This document shows, in pieces, positions 1-8,633 of a DNA stretch of 19,576 bases. The position numbers and the translations under genes were made by a program. Every line of letters begins with the position of its first letter. The first letter of the stretch is position 1. This stretch comes from Flammeovirgaceae bacterium UBA5867 (GTDB taxonomy: Bacteria; Bacteroidota; Bacteroidia; Cytophagales; Cyclobacteriaceae). The stretch is from NCBI GenBank assembly GCA_002432545.1, contig DJFR01000168.1, forward strand, positions 11,130 to 30,705. Direction: 5' to 3'. The notes below the pieces were generated by a model, which made no database searches, was not told the DNA's origin, and saw only the letters and a program-made list of their open reading frames with translations.

Positions 1-244
1 GGATATAAAAACAAGTGTGATAAAATTCTATCCTTTTTCCGGAAATTCAAATTTTGTTTGTAGTGTGTTCCGACACACTGTAAAAAATTTTGTAAATTCA
101 GTAACTACTATACAGGATGGAAATACTTCGTACTTGATTACATGTACTCTTGCAACAAGCCTATAGTCAGGTTTGAAGTGTTTGTGTAAGCGTTCGAAGT
201 TTGAACAGAAGCGTTGAAGGGCCTTCAGTCAATTGAAGAATTGT
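1..244. other. Upstream non-coding region of the first operon
   Basis: This A+T-rich stretch precedes the first recognisable gene. It holds one strong inverted repeat (61-80, listed separately) and several short palindromes close to the gene, such as GAAGGGCCTTC at 216-226 and CTTCA/TGAAG at 223-227 and 234-238. I found no exact TAnnTTTG promoter match on the plus strand. One plus frame is open from the window edge to a stop at 164-166, but its translation resembles nothing I recognise. The region probably carries the promoter for the seven-gene run that follows, but I cannot place it. Confidence 0.4.
61..80. repeat. Hairpin-forming inverted repeat
   Basis: The arms AGTGTGT (62-68) and ACACACT (73-79) are perfectly complementary around the four-base loop TCCG. 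A T/G wobble at 61/80 and T:A pairs further out (58-59 with 82-83) can extend the stem. A-rich then T-rich sequence follows (TAAAAAATTTT), which is not a clean U-tract. It may be a terminator of a gene left of the window, an RNA leader element or a binding site. The structure is seen directly; its role is not. Confidence 0.5.
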
Positions 245-1192
245 ATGATAGAATCCGTGGTAGATAGTACATTGAAACCTCTTAGCGAGAGTATCCTCCG
301 TACAATTTTGTACTACGATATTTTCAATTATCCTTTGAAAGCAGACGAAGTTTACCGGTTTCTGCCTACGAATCATGTTTCAAAACATAGTGTTGAAGCA
401 GAGCTGAAAGATCTTTCATCAAAAGGATACCTATATCAGTTCGATGACTTGTTCTGTGCACAGAATAGTAAAGAATTAGCAGAGCGCAGACGCAAGGGTA
501 ATACAGAAGCTGAAAAACTTCTTGATGTTGCGCGTGCGAAAGGTAAATTTATATCGGGTTTTCCTTTTGTGCGCGGTGTACTGGCATCTGGATCCCTATC
601 AAAGGGATATATGGATGAAAATTCGGATCTCGATTTTTTCGTTATTACCAAACCAGGGCGACTGTGGGTGGCCCGTATGATACTGGTACTTTATAAGCGT
701 ATCTTTCTTTTAAATTCACATAAATACTTCTGCGTAAATTATTTTGTAGACTCCGATCACCTGGAGATCGAAGAGAAGAATATGTTTACAGCCACGGAGC
801 TGGCAACCGTTATACCATTATGCGAGGCCGATCTATATACCCGCTTGTTTAAAAGTAACGGTTGGCTTACCGGTTTTTTCCCGAACTGTAAACAGCGTTC
901 GCTCGATGCCGTGGTGCCGGCTTCCAATAGCGTTGTAAAGAAAATATTAGAGAATATAATTGATTTGGCAGGAGGCAGTTGGTGGGAAAATTACTTTATG
1001 AAGCTTTCGCTGAAGCGCTGGGAAAGTATATATAAGAAGCAGTATGCGAACAGCGACTTTAAAGTAGCTTTTAAAACAAAGAAGTATGTTTCCAAAAATC
1101 ATCCGCGTAATTATCAGAAAAAGGTAATCGAACTATATCGCGAAAAGATGGAGGGGTTCAGTAAAAAATTTAACATTGTATGGAAGGCATGA
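245..1192 (+). CDS. Winged-helix plus nucleotidyltransferase-domain protein
   Basis: From the ATG the protein has 315 residues. Residues 12-70 look like a winged-helix domain, and residues 110-140 carry the pol-beta superfamily nucleotidyltransferase signature: GS at 116-117 followed by DLD at 128-130 (Asp128 and Asp130), expected to bind metal and nucleotide. The rest is helical with no recognised motif. Such enzymes transfer a nucleotide to a small molecule or protein; the acceptor here is unknown. The protein leads the operon and its stop overlaps the next gene's start (ATGA at 1189-1192), so it is probably made together with the radical SAM enzyme. An in-frame TTG at 233 would add four residues; an in-frame stop at 215-217 bounds the frame. 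A MNT/HEPN antitoxin role is unlikely because no HEPN partner is present and the protein is long. Superfamily is fairly sure, function unknown. Confidence 0.8.
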   Translation: MIESVVDSTLKPLSESILRTILYYDIFNYPLKADEVYRFLPTNHVSKHSVEAELKDLSSKGYLYQFDDLFCAQNSKELAERRRKGNTEAEKLLDVARAKGKFISGFPFVRGVLASGSLSKGYMDENSDLDFFVITKPGRLWVARMILVLYKRIFLLNSHKYFCVNYFVDSDHLEIEEKNMFTATELATVIPLCEADLYTRLFKSNGWLTGFFPNCKQRSLDAVVPASNSVVKKILENIIDLAGGSWWENYFMKLSLKRWESIYKKQYANSDFKVAFKTKKYVSKNHPRNYQKKVIELYREKMEGFSKKFNIVWKA

Positions 1193-2655
1193 AGCGAACA
1201 GCTCTTTTTACTCATTCATACTTTTATAAATTCGACTGGAAGCAGTGGCAGTTCAAGCAGCCGTATCCTCCGTTGGCAACCATACTTGCTGCAGCCGTTA
1301 TTCGTGAAGCTGGTTTTCAGGTGGCATTATTTGATATAGCACTCAAGGATTCTCCTGCAGAAGTTGCCGATGCCATTGAGAAGCACGACTCATCATACTT
1401 TATTATATATGATGACGGCTTCAACTACCTCACCAAAATGTGTCTCACCAACATGCGTGAAGCCGCATTCGAAATGGCGAGAACAGCTAAAGAAGCAGGT
1501 TGTATTGTAATAGCATCAAGCTCGGATGCAGCCGATCACTACGAGAAATACCTTAACCATGGTGTTGACTATGTTGTTCGTGGTGAAGGCGAAGAAACAC
1601 TGAAAGAACTTTTACTCACGTTGGATGCGAATGGTGATACAAATAAAATAACGGGTATAGCCTATAGGAAACAAGCTGAAACGATAACGACTCCGGCTCG
1701 GCCTGTAATGCGCGACATCGATGTACTGCCATTGCCTGCCTGGGACCTGGTTGATATAGAATCATACCGCCAGATATGGGTGAAGCATCACGGATACTTT
1801 TCGCTAAATATAGCGACCACGCGTGGTTGCCCCTATAAATGTAACTGGTGCGCCAAGCCTATCTATGGCAATCGCTATAATTCACGAAGTCCCGAGCATG
1901 TACTTCGCGAGATTGAATTTTTACTCGAGCACTATCAGCCTGATCACTTCTGGATGTGCGATGATATATTCGGATTGAAACCCGGATGGGTACAGGAATT
2001 CCGTGATCTGATTCGGAAAAAGAATTTAAAATTCAGGTATAAAATTCAGTCGCGTGCAGATTTATTGCTGCAGGAAGATACAGTGGAGGCCCTGGCACAA
2101 TCAGGTGCAGATACCATTTGGGTGGGTGCTGAATCGGGCTCGCAGAAAATTCTGGATGCGATGGATAAAGGCACAACCATTCAGCAAATACATGATGCCA
2201 CCCGGTTGATGAAACAGAAAGGAATTAAAGTTGCTTTCTTTTTGCAGTTCGGATACCTCGGTGAAACGAAAGAAGATATTGATGCCACCATTGCCATGGT
2301 GCTTGAACTGATGCCCGATGAAGTAGGTATCTCTGTTTCATATCCGTTGCCCGGTACGAAATTTTATAACACCGTAAGGGAGCAGCTTCGTGAAAAACAG
2401 AATTGGAGTGATTCGGACGACCTGGCGATGATGTTTAAAAGCACGTTCACAAGCGAATACTATAAAGAATTACATCGATACGTACACAGCATGTACCGGA
2501 AACGCAAGGGGTATATCATATTAAAGAAACTTGCCCGCAATCCGCTACGTGTAAACTATAAAGATTTACGCACAGGACTCGCAACTTTTTACTATATTCC
2601 TACTGCTTTCGCACAGCGAATAAAACTGAAGGGACTGGTTGCTGCAGGGTCTTGA
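1189..2655 (+). CDS. B12-binding-type radical SAM enzyme (first paralogue)
   Basis: The 488-residue protein has an N-terminal cobalamin-binding-like Rossmann domain (about 1-150), a linker, and a radical SAM barrel starting near 205. The [4Fe-4S]/SAM motif CxxxCxxC is at Cys214, Cys218 and Cys221 (RGCPYKCNWC), and GAESGSQ at 313-319 is typical of this superfamily. The DxHxxG cobalamin-ligand motif is absent, so any B12 would bind without a histidine ligand, as known for TsrM. Family members do radical methylations, ring rearrangements and related chemistry; the substrate here is unknown. I prefer ATG 1189 because it gives an ATGA overlap with the upstream stop and aligns with the paralogue at 3521. 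ATG 1180 would add three residues. It is clearly paralogous to the 3521-4939 protein (shared THxYF near the N-terminus, PYxPL, RGCPYxCxWC, RRSP/SRSP). Family is sure; reaction is open. Confidence 0.9.
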   Translation: MKRTALFTHSYFYKFDWKQWQFKQPYPPLATILAAAVIREAGFQVALFDIALKDSPAEVADAIEKHDSSYFIIYDDGFNYLTKMCLTNMREAAFEMARTAKEAGCIVIASSSDAADHYEKYLNHGVDYVVRGEGEETLKELLLTLDANGDTNKITGIAYRKQAETITTPARPVMRDIDVLPLPAWDLVDIESYRQIWVKHHGYFSLNIATTRGCPYKCNWCAKPIYGNRYNSRSPEHVLREIEFLLEHYQPDHFWMCDDIFGLKPGWVQEFRDLIRKKNLKFRYKIQSRADLLLQEDTVEALAQSGADTIWVGAESGSQKILDAMDKGTTIQQIHDATRLMKQKGIKVAFFLQFGYLGETKEDIDATIAMVLELMPDEVGISVSYPLPGTKFYNTVREQLREKQNWSDSDDLAMMFKSTFTSEYYKELHRYVHSMYRKRKGYIILKKLARNPLRVNYKDLRTGLATFYYIPTAFAQRIKLKGLVAAGS

Positions 2656-2720
2656 TTGGTGAATTATCCATTTTATGAGAAGAGTTTTTAGATACGTATT
2701 GCTTACTATATAAACTATAT

Positions 2721-3524
2721 ATGCGTATGGCTGCTCCGTTCGATCACATCGCCTCTACCTACGACTCTGTTTTTACACAGAGCGCTATCGGCCAGTTACA
2801 ACGCAAACAGGTATGGCAATATCTGGAACAGATTACTCCGGAACTGCGCGGACTCGAAATTCTCGAATTGAATTGTGGCACTGGTGAAGATGCTGTGCTG
2901 TTTAGTGAGAAAGGATTCAATATTGTTGCAACGGATGTGTCGGAAGAAATGCTGAAAGTAACGCAGCAAAAGGCGCATCAGTTCTCCATGCAAAGCAAGA
3001 TCAGCTCACATTACCTTGATCTTGATAGTTTTGATGAAACCCTGTTCGATAAAAAGTTCGATCTGGTATTTTCAAACTTTGGCGGATTGAATTGTATCAA
3101 CCCGGAATCGCTGAAAAAGTTATTGCAGAAATTGCCACATATACTCAATCCGAAAGGAAGATTTGTGGCCGTGATCATGCCTAAATTCTGCCTGTGGGAA
3201 TCGCTATATTTTCTCGCCCGCTTTCAATTCAAAAATGTTTTCCGCAGGTGGAGACGCGAAGAAGTGCTGGCTGATCTGCACGGTATGTTTGTTAAAACCT
3301 GGTACTTCCGCCCATCACAGATCAAAGCATGGTCGTCTCAGAATTTTAATACGGTTAGTAGAAGGCCGGTAGGCTTTGCGTTACCACCGTCTTACCTGGA
3401 GAAATTCTTCGAGCGCAGAAAACGCCTCTTATTCGGATTGAATATCATCGAGCGGAAACTCTTTAACATTTCGCTTCTCTCCGGTATGTCCGATCATTTT
3501 ATTATTGATCTGAAGCTGCGATGA
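2721..3524 (+). CDS. Class I SAM-dependent methyltransferase
   Basis: This 267-residue protein has the class I fold signature. Motif I is ILELNCGTGED (47-57) for SAM binding, an acidic residue follows at Asp72 (VATDVS), and DLVFSNFGGLNC (114-125) fills the post-II/motif IV position. The N-terminal sequence FDHIASTYD is common in UbiE/COQ5-like small-molecule methyltransferases. The C-terminal half, rich in Trp, Arg and Phe (about 145-225), is a likely substrate-binding or membrane-touching insert. The substrate is unknown; context suggests a sugar, lipid or glycolipid intermediate. An in-frame ATG at 2727 is an alternative start. It lies 65 bases after the first radical SAM gene, and its stop overlaps the next start as ATGA (3521-3524), so it is probably coupled to the second radical SAM gene. 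Confidence 0.87.
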   Translation: MRMAAPFDHIASTYDSVFTQSAIGQLQRKQVWQYLEQITPELRGLEILELNCGTGEDAVLFSEKGFNIVATDVSEEMLKVTQQKAHQFSMQSKISSHYLDLDSFDETLFDKKFDLVFSNFGGLNCINPESLKKLLQKLPHILNPKGRFVAVIMPKFCLWESLYFLARFQFKNVFRRWRREEVLADLHGMFVKTWYFRPSQIKAWSSQNFNTVSRRPVGFALPPSYLEKFFERRKRLLFGLNIIERKLFNISLLSGMSDHFIIDLKLR

Positions 3525-4939
3525 GTGTACTTCTTACGCACGGTTATTTTCTGGCAGATGATGTAAAGGAACAAAGCATCATGCGGCCGTATGCGCCTTT
3601 GGGTATACTCTATATTTCGGCTTACCTCGAGCAGCACGGTATAGATAACGAAGTTTTCGACACCACATTCTCCACTAAAGATAAATTCAGAAATCACCTT
3701 CATCAACATCAACCAGCCATCATAGGTATATATGCAAACCTGGTGACCAAACTGAATGTACTGGAAAACATTCACTTTATACGCGAAAACCTTCCCAACA
3801 GTAAAATTATACTCGGTGGCCCTGATGTTCGCTACAACGCAAAAAAATACCTGGAAGCAGGTACTGATCTCATAGTACTCGGTGAAGGCGAAGCTACTAT
3901 GCTTGAGCTTGTTCAGGCTATATATGCTGATCCCGGAAGAATACTATCAAAAGAAACGTTAGATAAAATACGCGGCATAGCATTTCTGCACGAAGGCAAT
4001 GTTATTGAAACACCGGAACGCGACAAGCTGAAAGATCTCGATCAACTTCCGATCCCCAATCGAAAAAAAATAGATCTTCATTTATACCTGGATGCCTGGC
4101 GAAAATTTCACGGCTCAAATGCTATATCTGTCAGCACCATGCGCGGCTGCCCCTATACATGCAAATGGTGCAGTCGTGCGGTATATGGATTAAGCTATAG
4201 AAGACGCTCTCCGGAAACAGTTGTACAGGAACTGGAGCTATTGAAGAAAGAGTATAATCCGGATGCACTCTGGTTTGTTGACGATGTTTTTACCATCAGT
4301 CACAAGTGGCTTACTTCTTTTCGCGATGAGCTTAAGAAAAAAGATATACTCATTCCCTACGAGTGTATAACAAGAGCTGATCGTATGAATGAAGAAGTGA
4401 TCAAGATGTTAAAAGAGACGGGTTGCTTTCGTGTGTGGATCGGAGCAGAGAGTGGATCACAACGCGTGATTGATTTGATGGATCGCAGGGTAGATGTAAA
4501 CCAGGTGCGCGATATGATCAAGCTTACCAAAAAACATGGAATACAGACCGGTACATTCATCATGCTGGGTTATCCAGGCGAAACCGAAGCCGACATCGAA
4601 GAAACTATCCAGCATTTAAAAGAATCAGATCCCGATCATTTTACAATTACTGTAGCGTATCCTATTAAGGGAACAGAACTATACCAGGAAGTAGAGGCAA
4701 CACAAACTCCGGATCTGGATTGGTCTACCACCACCGATCGACAGATTGATTTTGAACGCATGTATTCGCGCAGGTATTATGATTATGCGGTGAAGCATGT
4801 TATCAGTGAAGTAAACTATACGAAACTTAAGCACGCGCCTTTTACCTGGAGGCGTATGAAATACAAAGCAGTGTCATCTGCAAGTAAAATGGGCATGTGG
4901 ATGGCCCGGCAAAATTTTTCACAGCTAAAAATCTTTTAG
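3521..4939 (+). CDS. B12-binding-type radical SAM enzyme (second paralogue)
   Basis: The 472-residue protein has a cobalamin-binding-like domain (about 1-130, with the GEGE turn at 121-124) and a radical SAM domain with CxxxCxxC at Cys210, Cys214 and Cys217 (RGCPYTCKWC). WIGAESGSQ occurs downstream, as in its paralogue at 1189-2655. No DxHxxG motif is present, so lower-axial histidine ligation of cobalamin is not expected. The two paralogues share architecture and motifs along their whole length but differ enough to act on different substrates or successive steps. The start is set by the ATGA overlap with the methyltransferase stop. The 3' end abuts the ABC transporter start as TAGTG. The reaction is unknown; radical C-methylation or another modification of a glycan or lipid intermediate is inferred only from the neighbours. 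Confidence 0.9.
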   Translation: MSVLLTHGYFLADDVKEQSIMRPYAPLGILYISAYLEQHGIDNEVFDTTFSTKDKFRNHLHQHQPAIIGIYANLVTKLNVLENIHFIRENLPNSKIILGGPDVRYNAKKYLEAGTDLIVLGEGEATMLELVQAIYADPGRILSKETLDKIRGIAFLHEGNVIETPERDKLKDLDQLPIPNRKKIDLHLYLDAWRKFHGSNAISVSTMRGCPYTCKWCSRAVYGLSYRRRSPETVVQELELLKKEYNPDALWFVDDVFTISHKWLTSFRDELKKKDILIPYECITRADRMNEEVIKMLKETGCFRVWIGAESGSQRVIDLMDRRVDVNQVRDMIKLTKKHGIQTGTFIMLGYPGETEADIEETIQHLKESDPDHFTITVAYPIKGTELYQEVEATQTPDLDWSTTTDRQIDFERMYSRRYYDYAVKHVISEVNYTKLKHAPFTWRRMKYKAVSSASKMGMWMARQNFSQLKIF

Positions 4940-6681
4940 TGAAAAAGCAGGACATTTCTTTTGTGTTTTCCATTATTGATTCCCGCTACAAAAGACAAGG
5001 GATATATATTATTTTTTTACTTATTGTTAGTTCTGTTTTTGACCTGTTCAGCCTGGCTTCTTTTATTCCTTTGATTTTGCTGGTACTCGATCCGAATGAA
5101 AGCATAGCGTCATCCTGGATTGGTACAGTTTCAGATTTTACCGGTATATACGACCACACGCTTACAGGTATAGCACTTACTATTGTTGTTTTATTGCTTA
5201 TCATTTTAAAGAACCGGTTTAATCATTGGGTAACTTTTAAGAAAGCATCACTCGGCTATCACATTGCGAGCGATATAGCAACCCGGGCACTCTCGAATTA
5301 CTTCACTATTCCATATGCAAAATTTGCAGAAGCAGATTACAGTAAGGAGGTAAATGGTATTATCAATATGCCAATTACGTTCGCCAATAATTTTGTTATA
5401 CCAGCCGGTACAATACTGGCTGAGCTATGTATAGCGGTTATGCTCCTTGTTACGGTATCAATATATAATATATACCTACTTTTATTTATCACAGCTATTG
5501 TCGCACCGGTTGGCTTGGTATATTTAATAAAGCGCAGACAGTTACGCACGGTAAGTAAAGAATTGAAATCGGCTTATCCACAACTGCTGAAGCATACATT
5601 GCAAAGTGTTGAAGGACTTACCGAGATTCGATCGTTTGGGAAAGAAGATTTTTTCAAGAATCGTTTCCAAAAATCCTATCACCATTTGGGAAAGCTGTTT
5701 TCAAAAGATCACACAGCCAGCGTAAATGCTGCGCGAATAACAGAAGTAGTAGCTGCAGCGTGTATAGGGACTGTAATTATATATGTATTGTTCAGTAAAC
5801 AAAGTTATGAACAAACAGTATTGTTGATAACAATTTATGCCGGGGCAGGCTTTCGGGCGATTCCTTCTATAAATAGGATGTTTAGCGCATCACTTCAAAT
5901 GAAAACGCATGAGTATGTAATAGATGAGATAAAGCAGATGCTGGCTGTTGAAGGAAAAGCTCCTGATCAAGCCGGTATAGCGTTACCATTTAAAACTTCC
6001 ATCAGTTTAAACGACATCTCCTTCACACACACAAATGATCAGCACATATTAAAAGATATGCAGCTAACGATCCACAAAGGTGAGAAGATTGCCCTGATGG
6101 GTAAATCGGGAAGCGGCAAGACAACCCTTTTATTGTTGTTGATGCGCTATATTACTGAGCAGTCGGGCACCATTACTGTTGATGGTGTGAAAATCGAAGC
6201 ACAACATAACGCGAGCTTCCGCAAGCTTATAGGCTATGTGCCGCAAAGTCCATATATACTCGATGCTTCCATGGCCGAGAATATTGCTTTCGGAATAGAA
6301 GCGTCTGAAATTGATAATACGAAAATAGCGAAACTTGTTTCTGATCTTGATCTTCAATCGTGGGTTGATACTTTACCACAGGGTATACATACCCGCATAG
6401 GCGAAAGAGGCACAAAGATATCAGGGGGCCAGCGACAACGACTGGCTATAGCACGTGCATTGTATTATAATGCGGAAGTGTTGTTGTTGGATGAAATAAC
6501 CAATCAGCTAGACAGACAAACAGAGGAGGCTGTGATGAATTTGCTGAAGCATAAAGTTTTTGAAGACAAGACTATTATTTTTATCACGCATAAACCAGAT
6601 CTTTTACACTACTTCCATTCTGTTTACACAATAGAACAGGGAAAGCTTGAGAGTATATTACCGCAGCCTGTTCATTCCTGA
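4939..6681 (+). CDS. ABC transporter, fused permease and ATPase (PglK/MsbA-like flippase type)
   Basis: This half-transporter has an N-terminal membrane domain with about six hydrophobic segments and a C-terminal ATPase. Counting from the GTG start (580 residues), Walker A GKSGSGKTT is near 389-396, the Q-loop glutamine near 436, the signature ISGGQRQR near 494-501, Walker B VLLLDE near 514-519 and the H-loop histidine near 551. The D-loop reads NQLD instead of the usual SALD. Homodimeric exporters of this type flip lipid-linked oligosaccharides or lipids across the inner membrane, which fits the glycosyltransferase neighbours. The GTG at 4939 overlaps the preceding TAG by one base (TAGTG) and places the protein start just before the first membrane segment. 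ATG 4897 would add 14 residues and overlap by 43 bases. It could also export another amphipathic product. Family is sure, cargo inferred. Confidence 0.88.
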   Translation: MKKQDISFVFSIIDSRYKRQGIYIIFLLIVSSVFDLFSLASFIPLILLVLDPNESIASSWIGTVSDFTGIYDHTLTGIALTIVVLLLIILKNRFNHWVTFKKASLGYHIASDIATRALSNYFTIPYAKFAEADYSKEVNGIINMPITFANNFVIPAGTILAELCIAVMLLVTVSIYNIYLLLFITAIVAPVGLVYLIKRRQLRTVSKELKSAYPQLLKHTLQSVEGLTEIRSFGKEDFFKNRFQKSYHHLGKLFSKDHTASVNAARITEVVAAACIGTVIIYVLFSKQSYEQTVLLITIYAGAGFRAIPSINRMFSASLQMKTHEYVIDEIKQMLAVEGKAPDQAGIALPFKTSISLNDISFTHTNDQHILKDMQLTIHKGEKIALMGKSGSGKTTLLLLLMRYITEQSGTITVDGVKIEAQHNASFRKLIGYVPQSPYILDASMAENIAFGIEASEIDNTKIAKLVSDLDLQSWVDTLPQGIHTRIGERGTKISGGQRQRLAIARALYYNAEVLLLDEITNQLDRQTEEAVMNLLKHKVFEDKTIIFITHKPDLLHYFHSVYTIEQGKLESILPQPVHS

Positions 6682-6689
6682 ATGTCATC

Positions 6690-7598
6690 ATGGAGTCTCA
6701 TACTATATCTTCTCTTCCTTTTATCAGTATTATTCTTCCAACGTATAACCGGGCGCATCTTGTAATTGAAACGATTGACAGCATTCTGAATCAAAGCTAC
6801 ATACATTGGGAGCTGATTGTTATTGATGATGGATCTGATGATGATACCGCGACACTGATATGCAAAATTAAGGATGACAGAATAAAGTATTTCAAATTGA
6901 ATCACACCGGAAAATTGGGAGAGGTTCGAAATGCCGGTCTGGAGAAAGCAACAGGCGAGCTGATCGCTTTCGCTGACTCAGATGATTTGTGGAGATATGA
7001 TAAATTGGCTATACAGGTAAGACTCCTGCAGGAACATAAGCAAGCAAAGTTTATTATTTCGGATGGCGAGGTGTTTGGTGAAATCAATGGAGCATCAGCC
7101 CCCCGCGAAAGTTTTTTCGAAGGATCACTGGTATGGCCTATCCTGCAAGAGAAGCGTTTTGTATTCTATACACCTTCATGGCTATTCAGAAGGAATGCTC
7201 TGGAGTCTGTCGGAATGATTGATGAGACTTTAAGCGGTGGCTCTGAGTTCGAATTCTTTCTACGAATGTGCGCAGCCTGCAAAGGTATATTTACTAACGA
7301 GCGACTGGTTAAAATAAGACGACACGCAGGAAACCTCACGGCTAATCCTGCAATTGGTATTAACCGGTATTCCAACATGATGCAAATTGTTAAGAACTTG
7401 TATTACGCAAAGCATTTAACGACACATCAATATCGATTGTTGATGAGCAATTATCAGTATAAGATAGGGTTGTTCTATAGCAATAGTAAAGACTACAAGC
7501 ATGCAGTATCCAATTTTATCGGCTGTATTAAATTTACCCCTTGGCAGTGGAAAGCCTGGATCCGATTAGTATCGGCAGGATTCAGACACTATATTTAG
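6690..7598 (+). CDS. Family 2 glycosyltransferase
   Basis: The 302-residue protein begins with a GT-A fold typical of GT2: ISIILPTYNRA at 12-22, the nucleotide-sugar-binding DDGS at 46-49, and DSDD at 96-99, which supplies the metal-binding DxD-type motif. A downstream RRHAGNLT segment matches the RxHxxN pattern common in this family. No transmembrane helix is evident, so it is probably a cytoplasmic, membrane-associated enzyme adding a sugar to a lipid-linked acceptor. The donor and linkage cannot be predicted. It starts eight bases after the ABC transporter stop and ends three bases before the next gene, so it belongs to the same operon. Confidence 0.9.
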   Translation: MESHTISSLPFISIILPTYNRAHLVIETIDSILNQSYIHWELIVIDDGSDDDTATLICKIKDDRIKYFKLNHTGKLGEVRNAGLEKATGELIAFADSDDLWRYDKLAIQVRLLQEHKQAKFIISDGEVFGEINGASAPRESFFEGSLVWPILQEKRFVFYTPSWLFRRNALESVGMIDETLSGGSEFEFFLRMCAACKGIFTNERLVKIRRHAGNLTANPAIGINRYSNMMQIVKNLYYAKHLTTHQYRLLMSNYQYKIGLFYSNSKDYKHAVSNFIGCIKFTPWQWKAWIRLVSAGFRHYI

Positions 7599-7601
7599 GG
7601 G

Positions 7602-8633
7602 ATGCTTTCAAAAAAGAATATCCTACTTATTGCGCCTTCCTATCATGGTTATCAGGATTTCTTAAAAAGCACCTTAGAGGAATTAGGCGCTTCCGTTGTG
7701 TTAGTTGAGAACAAAGCTTTCAAGTATGATCCGCTCAATAAAGGCACCCAATGGTTCGAAGCTTTATTTTGTAAAAAGAGCAAGTATATACGGAAGCAAC
7801 TCATTCCTGTATGCAACAGAAAGTTTGATGCGTGCCTGTTTATTAACCTCTTCTCCTTTCATCCATCCATCATTGCCAGCTTAAAGAATGCCAATCCATC
7901 GATTAAGTGTATCCTATATATCTGGGATAATATACGTGGTTATACATGGCAACCGTTCTTTAAATATTTTGATGATGTATTTACATTTGATCCCGTAGAG
8001 GCAGAGGCGTTTACTATAAAATATCTTCCTAATTTTTATCCGGATATTAAAACAGACGATACCGGTGAAATTAAATTCGATCTTCATTTTGTAGGATCGC
8101 TTCAGGCACATCGCTTAACAATTCTGGAAAGAATTTTAACAATATACCGCGATCGGAAGAAGAATATGTTCTTTTACCTGCACGTTCCCGCTGTGTATAA
8201 TAAATTCAGAAATAACAGCGTCATATATACTTTCGCACGCCTTTTTCCTCGTAAGTTTAATGGTTATAAGCGACAGTATCAGATTCAAAAAGGCGACCTG
8301 CAGCATGAACTCATTCATCGTAACCCTATGAAGCTTAACCTAACCATTAAGTCCATGGCACAATCGCATTGTGTTATTGATCTTCCCTATCCATCGCAAA
8401 CAGGAAGTACACATCGTGTTGTGCAGGCGCTGGCACTAGGTAAGAAAGTGTTGACAACAAATCGATCTGCTATACAGGAATCGTTTTACCATCCAGACTG
8501 GATCAGGGTTATTGCTGAACCAATTGCGGATATAGATTGGAACTGGATATATAGTAAACACAATCATCAACCTGATATGAAAGCGCTCCGCATGGACAAT
8601 TGGCTGCTAAAGGTATTTGCCTCTGTCCGTTAA
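7602..8633 (+). CDS. Putative GT-B-like glycosyltransferase (CgeB-like)
   Basis: This 343-residue protein lacks a clear GT signature but resembles bacterial proteins of capsule and exopolysaccharide loci. It begins with a Rossmann-type strand (KKNILLIAPSYHG, 4-16). It has YIWDNIRGYTW (106-116), the FDDVFTFDPVEAE stretch (123-135) and FVGSLQAHR (163-171). The C-terminal stretch QTGSTHR, followed by ALALGKKVLTTN (about 266-288), matches the sugar-nucleotide-binding end of CgeB-like GT-B enzymes. I infer a sugar transfer step. It follows the GT2 gene by three bases and its stop interlocks with that of the oppositely oriented GT4 gene (TTAA, 8630-8633). Alternative: a non-catalytic glycan-biosynthesis accessory protein. 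Confidence 0.65.
   Translation: MLSKKNILLIAPSYHGYQDFLKSTLEELGASVVLVENKAFKYDPLNKGTQWFEALFCKKSKYIRKQLIPVCNRKFDACLFINLFSFHPSIIASLKNANPSIKCILYIWDNIRGYTWQPFFKYFDDVFTFDPVEAEAFTIKYLPNFYPDIKTDDTGEIKFDLHFVGSLQAHRLTILERILTIYRDRKKNMFFYLHVPAVYNKFRNNSVIYTFARLFPRKFNGYKRQYQIQKGDLQHELIHRNPMKLNLTIKSMAQSHCVIDLPYPSQTGSTHRVVQALALGKKVLTTNRSAIQESFYHPDWIRVIAEPIADIDWNWIYSKHNHQPDMKALRMDNWLLKVFASVR

Noticed and set aside
2..166. 54-codon plus-strand frame open from the left edge
   Set aside because: Chance is likely at this base composition, the translation is unfamiliar, and the hairpin at 61-80 lies inside it. It could still be the tail of an upstream gene.
245..1192. Nucleotidyltransferase as a MNT/HEPN toxin-antitoxin component
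   Set aside because: No HEPN gene is adjacent, the protein is about three times the usual antitoxin length, and it is coupled to a radical SAM gene.
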